Assembly (NCBI RefSeq): GCF_043876815.1
Contig: NZ_JBAWKA010000002.1
Coordinates: 372,001-436,000 of the forward strand
Length of the DNA stretch: 64,000 nucleotides
Reading direction: 5' to 3'
From: Gaetbulibacter_A sp043876815
GTDB taxonomy: Bacteria; Bacteroidota; Bacteroidia; Flavobacteriales; Flavobacteriaceae
A program made the position numbers and the translations under genes. This document shows, in pieces, positions 1 through 9,448 of the stretch. The stretch's first letter is position 1. Each line of letters opens with the position of its first letter. The notes beneath the pieces are model-generated. The model saw only the letters and a list, made by a program, of their open reading frames with translations. It ran no database searches and was not told where the DNA came from.

Positions 1-1136
1 TAACGTACAAATAATGCCACTAATAAAGGTATAAGACCAACCGCAAATACTTGTACGCCAATAAGCCAATGCAAAATTAACAAGCAAAGTATGATAATTA
101 AAAACTTCACGTAGCTTCGAAACCAGGGCTTTATTTTTTCACGAAGGATCACACTCAACATCAAAATATTCAGTGCAAAACCCCACAATAAATTATAATT
201 TTGATGTGTTGCAGAATGATCAGTGGCAAACCAAAGTAATAGAATTCCAATACCTACTAGGCCTGTTAGTGCAAACAAAATAAAATCGAGCCACTTTGAT
301 CTATTTCCGGTTTTTGAATCCTGATAGGTGATAAAAAGAACGAACGAACCTAGAAGACCAAAAATAAATAGTGGACTCGTAAAAAAAGTATTGGCTGCTT
401 TCACCTTTTTTTCCTGAAAAATAACCTCACTACTAGTTACCAAAGGTTGATCGCCCGGTATGGTTGCCTCAGTAAAAAATCTATAAATATAACTTGGTAA
501 GAACATATGTTGTACGGGCGTGGCCTTAATATCGATAACACTTCCTAAAGCGATATCAATCCCCAGACTACCCCAGGTATTCAGTCCGACTTTATCATGG
601 ATCAACGCCCGAAAGGTTTTCGGTTCAAAATCATCGGGCTCATGATATTTTACCTGGTAAGGAAACGTATTATTAACCAGATCTTTAATTTTTGTAGCAC
701 AATTATTATAGAAAAAATCATAAAGATATTCCCTGTTCTCAGGTTTATTGTTAATAACCAGATCGTTATATAATCGCTGTTTATTGGTCTGCGATAAATT
801 TAAAACCTGTTCACGTACCGTCCGATTTGTTCGAATATAATAGCTTAGGAAGGTGTTGTAATCTTCTTTGCCAATGGAGTAATTCAATTTTCCACGGGCA
901 AAATTCAAATAGAAATTAGGCGCATCAAAATCATAACGCCCAAAATCATAGGTAACATCCAAAAAATTAACAGGATCCTTAACCCGGAAAGCGTTGTGTC
1001 CGAAAGCATCATTTAGGGATGATCCCGGAGCAATGGTTAAGACACTGATTTTCGCCTGATTGGATAATGTTATTTCTTGTGCAGTTCCTACTTGAATGAG
1101 GGTGAATAAAAGTAGAAAAAAAAGTGATTTTTTCAT
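1..1136 (-). CDS. DUF4105 (Lnb N-terminal domain) membrane protein, 3' end cut by window
   Basis: The ATG at 1136-1134 opens a frame that stays open to base 1: 378 codons plus two bases TA, so the protein may stop right at the edge. Residues 1-20 form a signal peptide ending Thr-Ala-Gln. The N-terminal half carries the marks of the DUF4105/Lnb N-terminal periplasmic family, a papain-like fold: GHNAFR at 46-51 and a Cys at 146 in NNCATK. The last ~130 residues hold four or five hydrophobic segments, so the domain is probably anchored in the inner membrane and faces the periplasm. The substrate is unknown. It lies 10 bases downstream of the PorV/PorQ-like gene and is probably co-transcribed with it. 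I read this frame from the sequence and am confident of the family but not of any reaction. Confidence 0.8.
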   Translation of the reverse strand, partial: MKKSLFFLLLFTLIQVGTAQEITLSNQAKISVLTIAPGSSLNDAFGHNAFRVKDPVNFLDVTYDFGRYDFDAPNFYLNFARGKLNYSIGKEDYNTFLSYYIRTNRTVREQVLNLSQTNKQRLYNDLVINNKPENREYLYDFFYNNCATKIKDLVNNTFPYQVKYHEPDDFEPKTFRALIHDKVGLNTWGSLGIDIALGSVIDIKATPVQHMFLPSYIYRFFTEATIPGDQPLVTSSEVIFQEKKVKAANTFFTSPLFIFGLLGSFVLFITYQDSKTGNRSKWLDFILFALTGLVGIGILLLWFATDHSATHQNYNLLWGFALNILMLSVILREKIKPWFRSYVKFLIIILCLLILHWLIGVQVFAVGLIPLLVALFVR

Positions 1137-1146
1137 AAAAAATTAA

Positions 1147-2217
1147 TTACCGAAAGATACTAAAATCAAGCTTTAAAGAAAACACGTTCGAGTATAAAGC
1201 CACACTTTGGTCGCCAATATCTGTAAAAGCGTAATCAATGGCGATGCCTTGATATTGGAAGCCTACTCCAAAACTGGGTTGAAAGGTTAGTTGTTGACTA
1301 TTGTCAAATTGTAGTTCATTTTGGAAATTACCCAAACCGGCACGTAAATGAATCATTTCCAGATAACCGAATTCAAAGCCTAAAGCCGGACTGATACTTG
1401 CGAAAGAAGAAGAAATAACATCGTTTGTTTGCTCGAATCGCATATTTAAATTCGTGGCTAATAATAAGTTATAATCAGGGTTGAATGCAATTAGTTTTGA
1501 AACCCCTATTTGTAATTTAGGAATCGTTATTTCCGTGGTTTCCGGTAACTCCTGATTTTGACCTGCCACTGCATTACTGATGGTGGAAAACTGGGTTTCG
1601 TCGATAGCCCAAGAATTATAGGTTGTGGTGATATCGCGCGCCATAATCCCAAACTTCCAGTTGCTTTGTGTTTCAAACTGAATACCTGCATCCAAACCAA
1701 AACCCCAGGAAGAGGCGAAATCACCAATTATTCTGCGGATCACTTTAGCATTAACACCGTAATTAAGGCCCTCAATGGGTAGTTTACGTGCATAGGAAAA
1801 GGTGATGCCATAATCTGCTGTGGAAAATAAACTGATTCTGTCGTAATTAATATTCCCCTGTGCATCTATAAGCTGTGTGGTATTTAGGATGTCATCAACC
1901 CCAAACCGAATAAGAGAAATACCAATAGCACTTTCATTATCTAAAGGCATGGCGAATGCGACATAGTCGTAATTAGCGATGTTAGCGAAATAACTGGAAT
2001 GCATCAAAGCTAATTGGTTATCTTCTATATTTACGAGCCCGGCAGGATTCCAGTAGCCCGCATTTACATCTGCCGTATTCGCAGTAACAGCACTGCTCAT
2101 GCCCAGAGCTCTTGCGCCCACACCAATATCCATAAATGCATTTGAATATTTTCTGGTAGTCTGACTAGCTCCCAGAAAAAAACAAAGTAGAAATAATGCC
2201 GTAATGTAAGATTTCAA
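1147..2217 (-). CDS. PorV/PorQ family outer-membrane beta-barrel protein
   Basis: The 356-aa protein starts with TTG at 2217. That start is chosen because it gives a good signal peptide (MKSYITALFLLCFFLGASQ) and no ATG is available upstream. The body is rich in alternating beta strands. The N-terminal motif GVGARALGMSSA followed by YWNPAGL is typical of the PorV/PorQ (UPF0164-like, FadL-fold) family. Known members include the type IX secretion factors PorV and PorQ, but most flavobacteria carry several paralogues of unknown role, so a secretion function is only an inference. It is the first gene of a two-gene leftward unit with the DUF4105 protein and is divergent from pssA. The C-terminus ends in a hydrophobic/aromatic strand (LDFSIFR), as outer-membrane barrels do. 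Confidence 0.75.
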   Translation of the reverse strand: MKSYITALFLLCFFLGASQTTRKYSNAFMDIGVGARALGMSSAVTANTADVNAGYWNPAGLVNIEDNQLALMHSSYFANIANYDYVAFAMPLDNESAIGISLIRFGVDDILNTTQLIDAQGNINYDRISLFSTADYGITFSYARKLPIEGLNYGVNAKVIRRIIGDFASSWGFGLDAGIQFETQSNWKFGIMARDITTTYNSWAIDETQFSTISNAVAGQNQELPETTEITIPKLQIGVSKLIAFNPDYNLLLATNLNMRFEQTNDVISSSFASISPALGFEFGYLEMIHLRAGLGNFQNELQFDNSQQLTFQPSFGVGFQYQGIAIDYAFTDIGDQSVALYSNVFSLKLDFSIFR

Positions 2218-2335
2218 TCGCTTGGTTTTTTTTACAAAGATGCATATAATTTACTAGCTTTAAAACTGCAAAATCGTATAGATATTGCGGTGGAGAAAAA
2301 TTGTTTCTTATTTTTACAAGATGAAATTCCTTTTT

Positions 2336-3088
2336 ATGAAAAAATATATCCCCAGTGGTCTAACACTTTTAAATTTACTATGTGGAAGCATTGCTGTATT
2401 ATACGTTGTAAATAATAATTATGTTGGTGCCGCTCAATTTGTGTTTTTGGGTATTCTTCTCGACTTTTTTGATGGTTTTGCAGCTCGAAAATTGAAGGTT
2501 ACTAGCGAATTTGGACTGCAGTTGGATTCCTTGGCTGATATGGTTACCAGTGGTATAGTTCCTGGTTTGGTTATGTATAAAATGCTGGCCTTAACTACAA
2601 ATAATTCCTTCTTTCAGGATGTTTTTCCGCAATGGGGATCCAATGTGAAACTGTCAGGTTTTGAAGTAGAATGGTTGCCACTTTTAGGTTTTTCCATAAC
2701 ATTGGCATCCGCTGTTAGGTTGGCACGCTTTAATCTCGACGACGAGCAACAAAATTTTTTCAAGGGGCTCCCTACACCTGCAAATAATTTGCTTATTATA
2801 TCATTACCTTTGATATTGGAATTTCAGGAAAACGATAACATTAATGCCATTATTTTGAATAAAGGTTTTTTAATTGTAATCACCTTATTGAGTAGTTTTT
2901 TACTTAATGCGAACATGAAATTATTCGCTTTAAAATTTAAAAACTATGCTTTTAAAGGGAACGAAGTGCGATACATCTTTTTAATTCTAAGTTTAATTAT
3001 GATCATTGTATTGCAATTTGCTGCTATTCCGGTAATCATCTTTATGTATCTTGGTTTATCGGCTTTAGATCAAAAGAAAATTTCATAG
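2336..3088 (+). CDS. pssA: CDP-diacylglycerol--serine O-phosphatidyltransferase
   Basis: This enzyme makes phosphatidylserine, the precursor of phosphatidylethanolamine, from CDP-diacylglycerol and serine at the inner membrane. The CDP-alcohol phosphotransferase signature is complete: Asp46-Gly47, Ala50-Arg51, Gly60, Asp64 and Asp68, so the metal-binding aspartates are intact. About seven hydrophobic segments follow. The frame is open from a TTG at 2285, and an ATG exists at 2321. I choose the ATG at 2336 because family members begin with a sequence like MKKYIPS. The 250-aa length is normal. The DUF808 gene begins 8 bases after the stop, so the two are likely one transcript. The 118-base gap to the divergent PorV/PorQ-like gene should hold both promoters, but I see no perfect TAnnTTTG for this gene. 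Confidence 0.9.
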   Translation: MKKYIPSGLTLLNLLCGSIAVLYVVNNNYVGAAQFVFLGILLDFFDGFAARKLKVTSEFGLQLDSLADMVTSGIVPGLVMYKMLALTTNNSFFQDVFPQWGSNVKLSGFEVEWLPLLGFSITLASAVRLARFNLDDEQQNFFKGLPTPANNLLIISLPLILEFQENDNINAIILNKGFLIVITLLSSFLLNANMKLFALKFKNYAFKGNEVRYIFLILSLIMIIVLQFAAIPVIIFMYLGLSALDQKKIS

Positions 3089-3095
3089 ATTTTAC

Positions 3096-3974
3096 ATGGC
3101 TTCAGGATTTTTTGCTTTACTTGATGATATTGCCACCTTGATGGACGATGTGGTAGTGATGAGTAAAATTAGTACTAAAAAAACCGCTGCTATCTTAGGG
3201 GATGATCTCGCGGTAAATGCTGAGAAAGCCACGGGATTTGTGGCGTCTAGAGAGTTGCCTGTTTTATGGGCGATAACTAAAGGCTCCTTCAAGAACAAGG
3301 TAATTATTTTGCCTATTGCTTTTTTATTGAGTGCTTTTGCGAGTAGTGCGATTAAAGTGATACTCGTACTTGGTGCTTTGTATTTGGCTTACGAAGCTGC
3401 TGAAAAAATATTTGAGTTCTTCTTTCCACATGAAATAGCTTCTGTACCAATAGTAGAAGCTTTGCCTAAAGAGGAGCGATTATTACTCGAGAAGGAAAAA
3501 ATAAGATCGGCAGTAATAACCGATTTTATCTTATCAATTGAGATCGTAATCATTGCTTTAGGCACTGTAATTGAAGAGCCATTACTGTTTCAAATTCTTG
3601 TGGTGTCTGTGGTAGCTTTAATAGCAACGGTTGGTGTTTATGGTATTGTGGCTTTAATTGTTAGAATGGATGACCTAGGCTACAAGCTTGTTCGACTCAG
3701 CAATGGTTCTAAAGGTTTTTTAAACTTTTTTGGGAACTTTTTGATTCGTGCGTTGCCCAAGTTAATTAAGAGTTTATCCGTAATCGGAACTATTGCCTTG
3801 GTGCTCGTATCAGGAGGAATTTTTAGTCACAACATCGATTTATTACATCATACCCTAGAAAGCATTCCAGAGTTTTTACGCGATGCCATTTTTGGTCTAA
3901 CTATCGGAATTTGTTGTTTTGGTTTAGTCAGTGGGTTCAAGAAAATTATAGGTAAATTTTCCAAAAAAAAGTAA
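3096..3974 (+). CDS. DUF808 family membrane protein (YedI-like)
   Basis: This is a 292-aa multi-pass inner-membrane protein. Its N-terminus (MASGFFALLDDIATLMDD) and the following KISTKKTAAILGDDLAVNAEKA are the hallmark of DUF808, the family of E. coli YedI. About five or six hydrophobic segments lie at roughly residues 68-88, 140-160, 165-185, 215-240 and 262-285. No biochemical function is established for the family. It follows pssA by 8 bases, so it is probably co-transcribed, and it converges on lptB with 10 bases between the stops. Length and domain are complete and I see nothing odd. Annotations as a DNA repair protein exist for this family but I see no support for that here. Confidence 0.85.
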   Translation: MASGFFALLDDIATLMDDVVVMSKISTKKTAAILGDDLAVNAEKATGFVASRELPVLWAITKGSFKNKVIILPIAFLLSAFASSAIKVILVLGALYLAYEAAEKIFEFFFPHEIASVPIVEALPKEERLLLEKEKIRSAVITDFILSIEIVIIALGTVIEEPLLFQILVVSVVALIATVGVYGIVALIVRMDDLGYKLVRLSNGSKGFLNFFGNFLIRALPKLIKSLSVIGTIALVLVSGGIFSHNIDLLHHTLESIPEFLRDAIFGLTIGICCFGLVSGFKKIIGKFSKKK

Positions 3975-3984
3975 GAACGACCTG

Positions 3985-4725
3985 TTAATCCCTAATTTTC
4001 TTTTTTCGTAATTCGAAATTCTGCCCGAGGTAAACCTTTCGTACCATTTCATCGTTGGCCAGTTCTTCAGGTTCACCTGCTTTCAGAATATTTCCCTCAA
4101 ACATAAGGTAGGTTCTATCAGTAATCGCCAAAGTTTCCTGAACATTGTGATCTGTAATCAGTATCCCGATGTTCTTTTTGGTAAGCTGTGCTACGATACG
4201 TTGAATATCCTCAACTGCAACAGGGTCTACACCGGCAAAGGGTTCATCTAATAGAATAAAATTCGGATCTGTAGCCAAAGCTCTGGCAATTTCAGTTCTT
4301 CGACGCTCACCACCAGATAAAAGGTCGCCACGGTTTTTTCGGATGTGTCCAAGACCAAATTCTTCAATCAAGGACTCCATTTTCATGCGTTGCTCTTTTT
4401 TACTGAGTTTGGTCATTTGAAGTACACTTAGAATATTATCTTCGATGCTTAATTTTCGAAATACGGATGCTTCTTGAGCTAAATAACCAATGCCGTTTTG
4501 AGCCCGTTTGTACATTGGGTACTTTGTGATATTCGTTTGGTCCAGATATATATTTCCGCCGTTAGGCTTTATAAGACCTACGATCATGTAAAAAGAAGTT
4601 GTTTTACCGGCACCATTGGGCCCTAAAAGACCAACAATTTCACCTTGTTCCACTTTAAGTGAAACATCTTTAACCACTTTACGCCCGCTGTAGGACTTCA
4701 TTAAATTTTTGGCTTCTAAAATCAT
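3985..4725 (-). CDS. lptB: LPS export ABC transporter ATP-binding protein LptB
   Basis: This 246-aa cytoplasmic ATPase powers the LptBFG transporter that extracts lipopolysaccharide from the inner membrane. Walker A is GPNGAGKTT at 35-43, the signature is LSGGE at 136-140, Walker B is ILLDEP at 157-162 with the catalytic Glu present, and the switch histidine lies in ITDHNV. The run SGGERRRTEIARALA is characteristic of LptB rather than of branched-chain amino acid transporters. The gene lies 72 bases downstream of the AhpD-like gene and may be the last gene of the kdsD-tatC unit, which would join KDO synthesis with LPS export. The inner-membrane partners LptF and LptG are not in the window. 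Confidence 0.93.
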   Translation of the reverse strand: MILEAKNLMKSYSGRKVVKDVSLKVEQGEIVGLLGPNGAGKTTSFYMIVGLIKPNGGNIYLDQTNITKYPMYKRAQNGIGYLAQEASVFRKLSIEDNILSVLQMTKLSKKEQRMKMESLIEEFGLGHIRKNRGDLLSGGERRRTEIARALATDPNFILLDEPFAGVDPVAVEDIQRIVAQLTKKNIGILITDHNVQETLAITDRTYLMFEGNILKAGEPEELANDEMVRKVYLGQNFELRKKKIRD

Positions 4726-4797
4726 AATCTAGTATCTGAACGCTAAAAATAGTAAAATCATATGCGATTCAAGGATGAAACACATAATTTGTGTTTT

Positions 4798-5145
4798 TTA
4801 TTCCTGATTTTCCAGAGCATCCCAGAATTCATATGCACGACGTAAATGTGGGATAACAATAGTGCCACCTACTAAAGTAGCAATACTGAGGGCTTCAACA
4901 ACTTCAGCTTTGCTTAAACCAGCTTTATAGCTGGACTCTAAATGATATTTCACGCAATCATCGCATCGGAGAACGGTTGAGGCTACCAAACCCAATAACT
5001 CTTTGGTTTTAACATCCAAAGCACCCGGTGCATAAGCATTAGTATCTAAATTAAAAATGCGCTTGATAATTTTATTGTTATCAGCCATAATTTCCGCGTT
5101 CATTTTAGAGCGGTAGGCATTAAATTCGTTTATGATGTCTGACAT
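4798..5145 (-). CDS. carboxymuconolactone decarboxylase / AhpD-like protein
   Basis: This 115-aa protein belongs to the all-helical CMD/AhpD family. It has a redox motif CxxCxxxH: Cys61, Cys64 and His68 in CDDCVKYH. That arrangement is typical of AhpD-type peroxidatic or disulfide-reductase members rather than of the true decarboxylase. No peroxiredoxin partner is adjacent. I choose the ATG at 5145, one base after the tatC stop, because upstream codons in this frame lie inside tatC. The tight spacing implies co-transcription with tatC and kdsD. Substrate and reductant are unknown. Confidence 0.85.
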   Translation of the reverse strand: MSDIINEFNAYRSKMNAEIMADNNKIIKRIFNLDTNAYAPGALDVKTKELLGLVASTVLRCDDCVKYHLESSYKAGLSKAEVVEALSIATLVGGTIVIPHLRRAYEFWDALENQE

Positions 5146-5146
5146 A

Positions 5147-5962
5147 TTATTTTGCTTTTCTTTTTTGATTTCGAACCACAATTCTGGAAATATAGATACT
5201 TACTTGGTATAAAATTAAGATTGGAATAGCTACAATAACCTGACTGGCGATATCCGGAGGGGTAATGATGGCAGAAAGTACCAATACCAGAACTAAAGCA
5301 TATTTTCGATATTTTTTCAATATTTGAGGAGTAATCAAACCAACTTTGGTTAAAAAGTAGATAATGATCGGGAGCTCGAAAACCAAACCTGCAGCCAACA
5401 CAGAAGATCGCACTAAACCAATAAATGAGGAAATATCAATTTGGTTCTCAACGAGATCAGATATACTATAATTAGCTAAAAAGTTAATAGATAACGGTGT
5501 AATCACATAATAACCAAAAAGAACACCCACGAAAAATAACAGAGATGAAATGATAATGAACCCTCGTGAATGCTTTCGTTCGTTCTCATGTAATCCCGGA
5601 CTTATAAATTTCCAAAGCTCATAAATGATGTAAGGGAAGGAGATCAGGAAACCACCTAGAATAGCAGTCCAAATATCGGCTGAGAATTGCCCTGCCATGG
5701 TTCTGTTTTGTATGATAAGCGGCATTTCCTCATTACAAAATGTAGAGTCTATTTTCAATAATTGTGCTATTTCGCACAAATAGTGATAGGTTGGGAAATC
5801 CATATAGATCGGAGCGAAAACAATATCCTGAAAGATGAAACGGCTAAAAATAAAGGCAAATGTAGCTACAATTACCACGGCCATTACAATTCTGATCAAA
5901 TGCCAACGTAAATCCTCGAGATGATCCAGAAATGACATCTCATTCACATTCTTTTTTGCCAT
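5147..5962 (-). CDS. tatC: Sec-independent protein translocase TatC
   Basis: TatC is the receptor subunit of the twin-arginine translocase, which exports folded proteins across the inner membrane. The conserved N-terminal motif HLEDLRWHL at 14-22 is present, followed by about six transmembrane segments (roughly 25-45, 95-115, 135-155, 180-200, 220-235, 240-258). A charged insert with two cysteines between helices 1 and 2 (residues 50-80) is longer than in E. coli TatC but common in Bacteroidota. Its ATG overlaps the kdsD stop as TAATG, which suggests translational coupling. TatA/E is not encoded in this window. The 271-aa length is normal. Confidence 0.95.
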   Translation of the reverse strand: MAKKNVNEMSFLDHLEDLRWHLIRIVMAVVIVATFAFIFSRFIFQDIVFAPIYMDFPTYHYLCEIAQLLKIDSTFCNEEMPLIIQNRTMAGQFSADIWTAILGGFLISFPYIIYELWKFISPGLHENERKHSRGFIIISSLLFFVGVLFGYYVITPLSINFLANYSISDLVENQIDISSFIGLVRSSVLAAGLVFELPIIIYFLTKVGLITPQILKKYRKYALVLVLVLSAIITPPDIASQVIVAIPILILYQVSIYISRIVVRNQKRKAK

Positions 5963-6927
5963 TAGATTATTCCTTCTTTTATTAGATCATGTAAATGTAC
6001 CACTCCGGCATATTTTCCATTTTTTTCAACTAGGAGTTGAGAAATATCGTGGGACTCCATAGTTTCCAGAGCATCAACAGCCATAGCTTGCGTGTCAATT
6101 CGTTTGGGATTGGCACTCATTATGTCTTTGGCTGTTAATTTTGAAAAGTCATCGACCTTAGAAAGCATACGACGTAGGTCCCCATCCGTAATGATACCAA
6201 CAATTTTTTGATCATCCACAACAGCCGTAACCCCCAACATTTTTTCGGTGATTTCAATAATAACGTCTTTAATGGAGGTGGAGGCAACCACCTGAGGTTT
6301 TTGATTTACTGATGATATATCTTCTACACGTAAATACAATTTTTTACCTAAAGCTCCGCCTGGATGATATTTGGCAAAATCCCGACTTGAAAATCCTCGA
6401 AGATCTAGTAAGCAAATAGCCAAAGCATCTCCGATTACTAATTGTGCCGTGGTACTTGTTGTTGGGGCTAAATTATTTGGGCAAGCTTCTTTTTCAACAT
6501 AGGCATCTAAAATAAAATCGGCTTGTTCACCTAAATAAGATCCTTTATTACCGGTGATAGCAATAATTTTATTATGTGCACTTTTTATTAAAGGAATCAG
6601 GACTTTTATTTCCGGGGTATTACCGCTTTTTGAGATGCAAATAACCACATCATCTTCCAAGATCAATCCCAGATCACCGTGAATGGCATCAGCAGCATGC
6701 ATAAATATGGCTGGAGTGCCTGTTGAGTTAAGGGTGGCCACTATTTTGTTGGCGATAATGGCACTTTTTCCAATGCCCGTTATGATCACGCGACCTTTTG
6801 AATTATATATAAGTTCAACAGCCTCGGCAAAATCGGCATCAACGCGATGGGTTAAATTAAAAATAGCCTCACTCTGCAAGGCAATGGTTTGTTTGGCCTT
6901 CTCAATAATTGAATTATTACTATTCAA
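5962..6927 (-). CDS. kdsD: KpsF/GutQ family arabinose-5-phosphate isomerase
   Basis: The enzyme interconverts ribulose-5-phosphate and arabinose-5-phosphate, the first step towards KDO for the LPS core. A SIS sugar-isomerase domain (about 40-180) contains GIGKSAIIANK at 51-61 and the ISKSGNTPE phosphosugar loop near 98-106. Two CBS domains fill 205-320. The 321-aa length fits the family. The start is TTG at 6927: an in-frame TAA lies only six codons upstream and no ATG is available in between. The stop overlaps the tatC start. The gene is divergent from recQ across a 186-base gap, and recQ also begins with TTG. Confidence 0.92.
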   Translation of the reverse strand: MNSNNSIIEKAKQTIALQSEAIFNLTHRVDADFAEAVELIYNSKGRVIITGIGKSAIIANKIVATLNSTGTPAIFMHAADAIHGDLGLILEDDVVICISKSGNTPEIKVLIPLIKSAHNKIIAITGNKGSYLGEQADFILDAYVEKEACPNNLAPTTSTTAQLVIGDALAICLLDLRGFSSRDFAKYHPGGALGKKLYLRVEDISSVNQKPQVVASTSIKDVIIEITEKMLGVTAVVDDQKIVGIITDGDLRRMLSKVDDFSKLTAKDIMSANPKRIDTQAMAVDALETMESHDISQLLVEKNGKYAGVVHLHDLIKEGII

Positions 6928-7113
6928 AATGTCCTTTATTTTTAATTTGATGCTTCTAAAGAATTTTTTATCTTTAGAGATAATGAAATTAAATTTTTGT
7001 TGTAATTTGAATTTCGTTACAAAACTAACGAAAAAAAAGATGAGGGATATCTTATTGTACTATTTAAATTTAATCTTTAGATAGCTACCTCAAAATGTAA
7101 AAAAGAATTAATC

Positions 7114-9312
7114 TTGATAGCTAAAAGTGACTTACAAACTGCACTGAAGAAATATTTTGGATTCGATAAATTCAAAGGTCTTCAGGAATCTGTTATAGAA
7201 AGTATTTTAAATAAACATCATACCTTCGTTATCATGCCTACCGGCGGAGGCAAATCTCTTTGTTATCAGTTACCGGCGCTCATGCAGGAAGGAACCGCAA
7301 TTGTGGTATCTCCGCTCATAGCACTAATGAAAAATCAGGTTGATGCCATTCGAGGCCTTTCGAATGAGGAAGGTGTTGCTCACGTACTAAATTCATCCTT
7401 AAATAAAACAGAGGTCAAACGTGTTAAAGAGGATATTAAGAACGGAGTTACCAAATTGCTTTATGTGGCTCCTGAATCCTTAACCAAAGAGGAGAATGTT
7501 GAATTTTTACGCTCTGTAAAAATTTCGTTTATGGCCATCGACGAGGCGCATTGTATAAGTGAATGGGGTCATGACTTCCGGCCCGAATACCGAAACCTTA
7601 GGCATATCATTGGTCGTATAGGTGATGACATTCCAATTATCGGATTAACGGCAACCGCAACCCCAAAAGTTCAGGAAGATATTATAAAAAACCTTGGTAT
7701 TACAGGAGCTAATACCTTTAAGGCCTCGTTTAACAGGCCTAATTTGTATTATGAAATTCGTCCGAAAACCAAAAACGTCGATGCTGATATTATTCGGTTC
7801 ATTAAACAGAACGAAGGGAAATCAGGAATTGTTTATTGCCTGAGCCGAAAGCGTGTTGAAGAATTGGCGCAGGTACTTCAAGTGAATGGAATTAAAGCGG
7901 TACCCTACCATGCGGGATTGGATGCCAAATCAAGATCGAGTTATCAAGATATGTTCCTTATGGAAGATGTTGATGTTGTTGTTGCTACCATCGCCTTTGG
8001 TATGGGAATCGATAAACCTGATGTTCGTTTTGTCATTCATCATGATATTCCAAAAAGTATTGAAAGTTATTATCAGGAAACCGGTAGAGCTGGTCGTGAT
8101 GGTGGAGAAGGACATTGTTTGGCTTTTTACGCATATAAAGACATCGAAAAACTAGAGAAATTCATGTCCGGTAAACCTGTTGCAGAGCAAGAGATCGGGC
8201 ACGCTTTATTACAGGAAGTGGTCGCTTTCGCGGAAACATCGATATCACGAAGAAAGTTTATTCTTCATTATTTTGGTGAGGAATTTGATAATGAAACCGG
8301 TGAGGGTGGGGCCATGGATGATAATGTGCGTCATCCAAAAAAGAAACACGAAGCCAAGGATGATGTTATAGTTGTCCTAGATACCATTGCCAAAACGAAT
8401 GAAAAATACAAAGCCAAGGATCTTGTGAATGTTATTATCGGGAAAGAAAATGCCATGATCAATTCACATAAAACCAATGAGCAACCTTTTTTTGGCCGTG
8501 GTAAAGACAAAGAAAAAACCTATTGGATGGCCTTGGTTAGACAAGCTTTAGTGGCCGGATTGCTTAAAAAAGATATTGAAACCTACGGTGTTATTAAATT
8601 AAAATCTGCCGGAAAAGCATTCTTAAAGAGTCCAAGTTCTTTTATGATGACTGAAGATCATGTGTACGACGAACTAAATGATGATGCCGTAATAACTGCA
8701 GCTAAAGGAGGTGGCGCTGTTGTGGATGAAACCTTAATGGGTATGCTGAAGGATTTGCGTAAAAAGAATGCTAAAAAGCTGGGTGTCCCCCCCTTCGTTA
8801 TATTTCAGGATCCTTCTTTGGAAGATATGGCCTTAAAATATCCAACAAATATATCCGAATTAGCCAATGTTCATGGTGTTGGAGACGGAAAAGCCAAAAA
8901 ATACGGGAAAGATTTTGTGAATCTGATAAGTCAATATGTGGCCGATAATGACATTATAAGACCGGATGATCTGGTAGTCAAATCTACAGGTAGTAATTCT
9001 GCGAATAAATTATTTATCATTCAAAACGTCGACAGAAAATTGCCATTAGATGATATTGCTTCGTCAAAAGGTATGAGCATGGACGAGTTTATTAAAGAAA
9101 TGGAAGCTATTGTATACTCCGGTACCAAACTGAATATAAATTATTGGATCGATGAAATTTTAGATGAAGATCAGCAGGAAGAAATTCATGATTATTTTAT
9201 GGAATCCCAGTCCGATAGTATTGAAGCTGCAATGGAAGAATTTGATGGCGATTACGACGATGAGGAACTACGCTTGTACCGCATCAAATTTATAAGTGAA
9301 GTTGCTAATTAG
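7114..9312 (+). CDS. recQ: ATP-dependent DNA helicase RecQ
   Basis: This 732-aa superfamily 2 helicase acts in recombination and fork repair. The helicase core has Walker A MPTGGGKS at 41-48, IDEAHCISEWGHDFRPEYR (motif II with the aromatic-rich loop) near 146-164, and the QETGRAGRDG motif VI near 330. Residues ~400-530 are the RQC winged-helix region and an HRDC-like segment (ISELANVHGVGDGKAKKYG) lies near 580. The segment that normally holds the four zinc-binding cysteines has none (SRRKFILHYFGEEFDNETG then MDDNVRHPKKK). The start is TTG at 7114, giving an N-terminus that runs straight into KYFGFDKFKGLQ as in homologues. The C-terminus is acidic. Confidence 0.95.
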   Translation: MIAKSDLQTALKKYFGFDKFKGLQESVIESILNKHHTFVIMPTGGGKSLCYQLPALMQEGTAIVVSPLIALMKNQVDAIRGLSNEEGVAHVLNSSLNKTEVKRVKEDIKNGVTKLLYVAPESLTKEENVEFLRSVKISFMAIDEAHCISEWGHDFRPEYRNLRHIIGRIGDDIPIIGLTATATPKVQEDIIKNLGITGANTFKASFNRPNLYYEIRPKTKNVDADIIRFIKQNEGKSGIVYCLSRKRVEELAQVLQVNGIKAVPYHAGLDAKSRSSYQDMFLMEDVDVVVATIAFGMGIDKPDVRFVIHHDIPKSIESYYQETGRAGRDGGEGHCLAFYAYKDIEKLEKFMSGKPVAEQEIGHALLQEVVAFAETSISRRKFILHYFGEEFDNETGEGGAMDDNVRHPKKKHEAKDDVIVVLDTIAKTNEKYKAKDLVNVIIGKENAMINSHKTNEQPFFGRGKDKEKTYWMALVRQALVAGLLKKDIETYGVIKLKSAGKAFLKSPSSFMMTEDHVYDELNDDAVITAAKGGGAVVDETLMGMLKDLRKKNAKKLGVPPFVIFQDPSLEDMALKYPTNISELANVHGVGDGKAKKYGKDFVNLISQYVADNDIIRPDDLVVKSTGSNSANKLFIIQNVDRKLPLDDIASSKGMSMDEFIKEMEAIVYSGTKLNINYWIDEILDEDQQEEIHDYFMESQSDSIEAAMEEFDGDYDDEELRLYRIKFISEVAN

Positions 9313-9448
9313 CATACTTTCGAATCTTCAATATCTTAGCTTATTAAATTTTTTATTTTTCCTTTTATTTTAAGAAATCCTTAATATTAGAAAGCGTAAT
9401 CTTAAAACTTTGTTTTCTATATTTGCAGGGCTTAAAAAAAATAGAATT
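9313..9448 (+). promoter_or_regulatory. promoter (-7 box TATATTTG) of the PPIase gene
   Basis: The octamer TATATTTG at 9418-9425 matches the Bacteroidota -7 consensus TAnnTTTG and lies 23 bases before the ATG at 9449. I see no good TTG at the expected -33 spacing. The rest of the recQ-PPIase gap is AT-rich without other structure. Confidence 0.6.
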
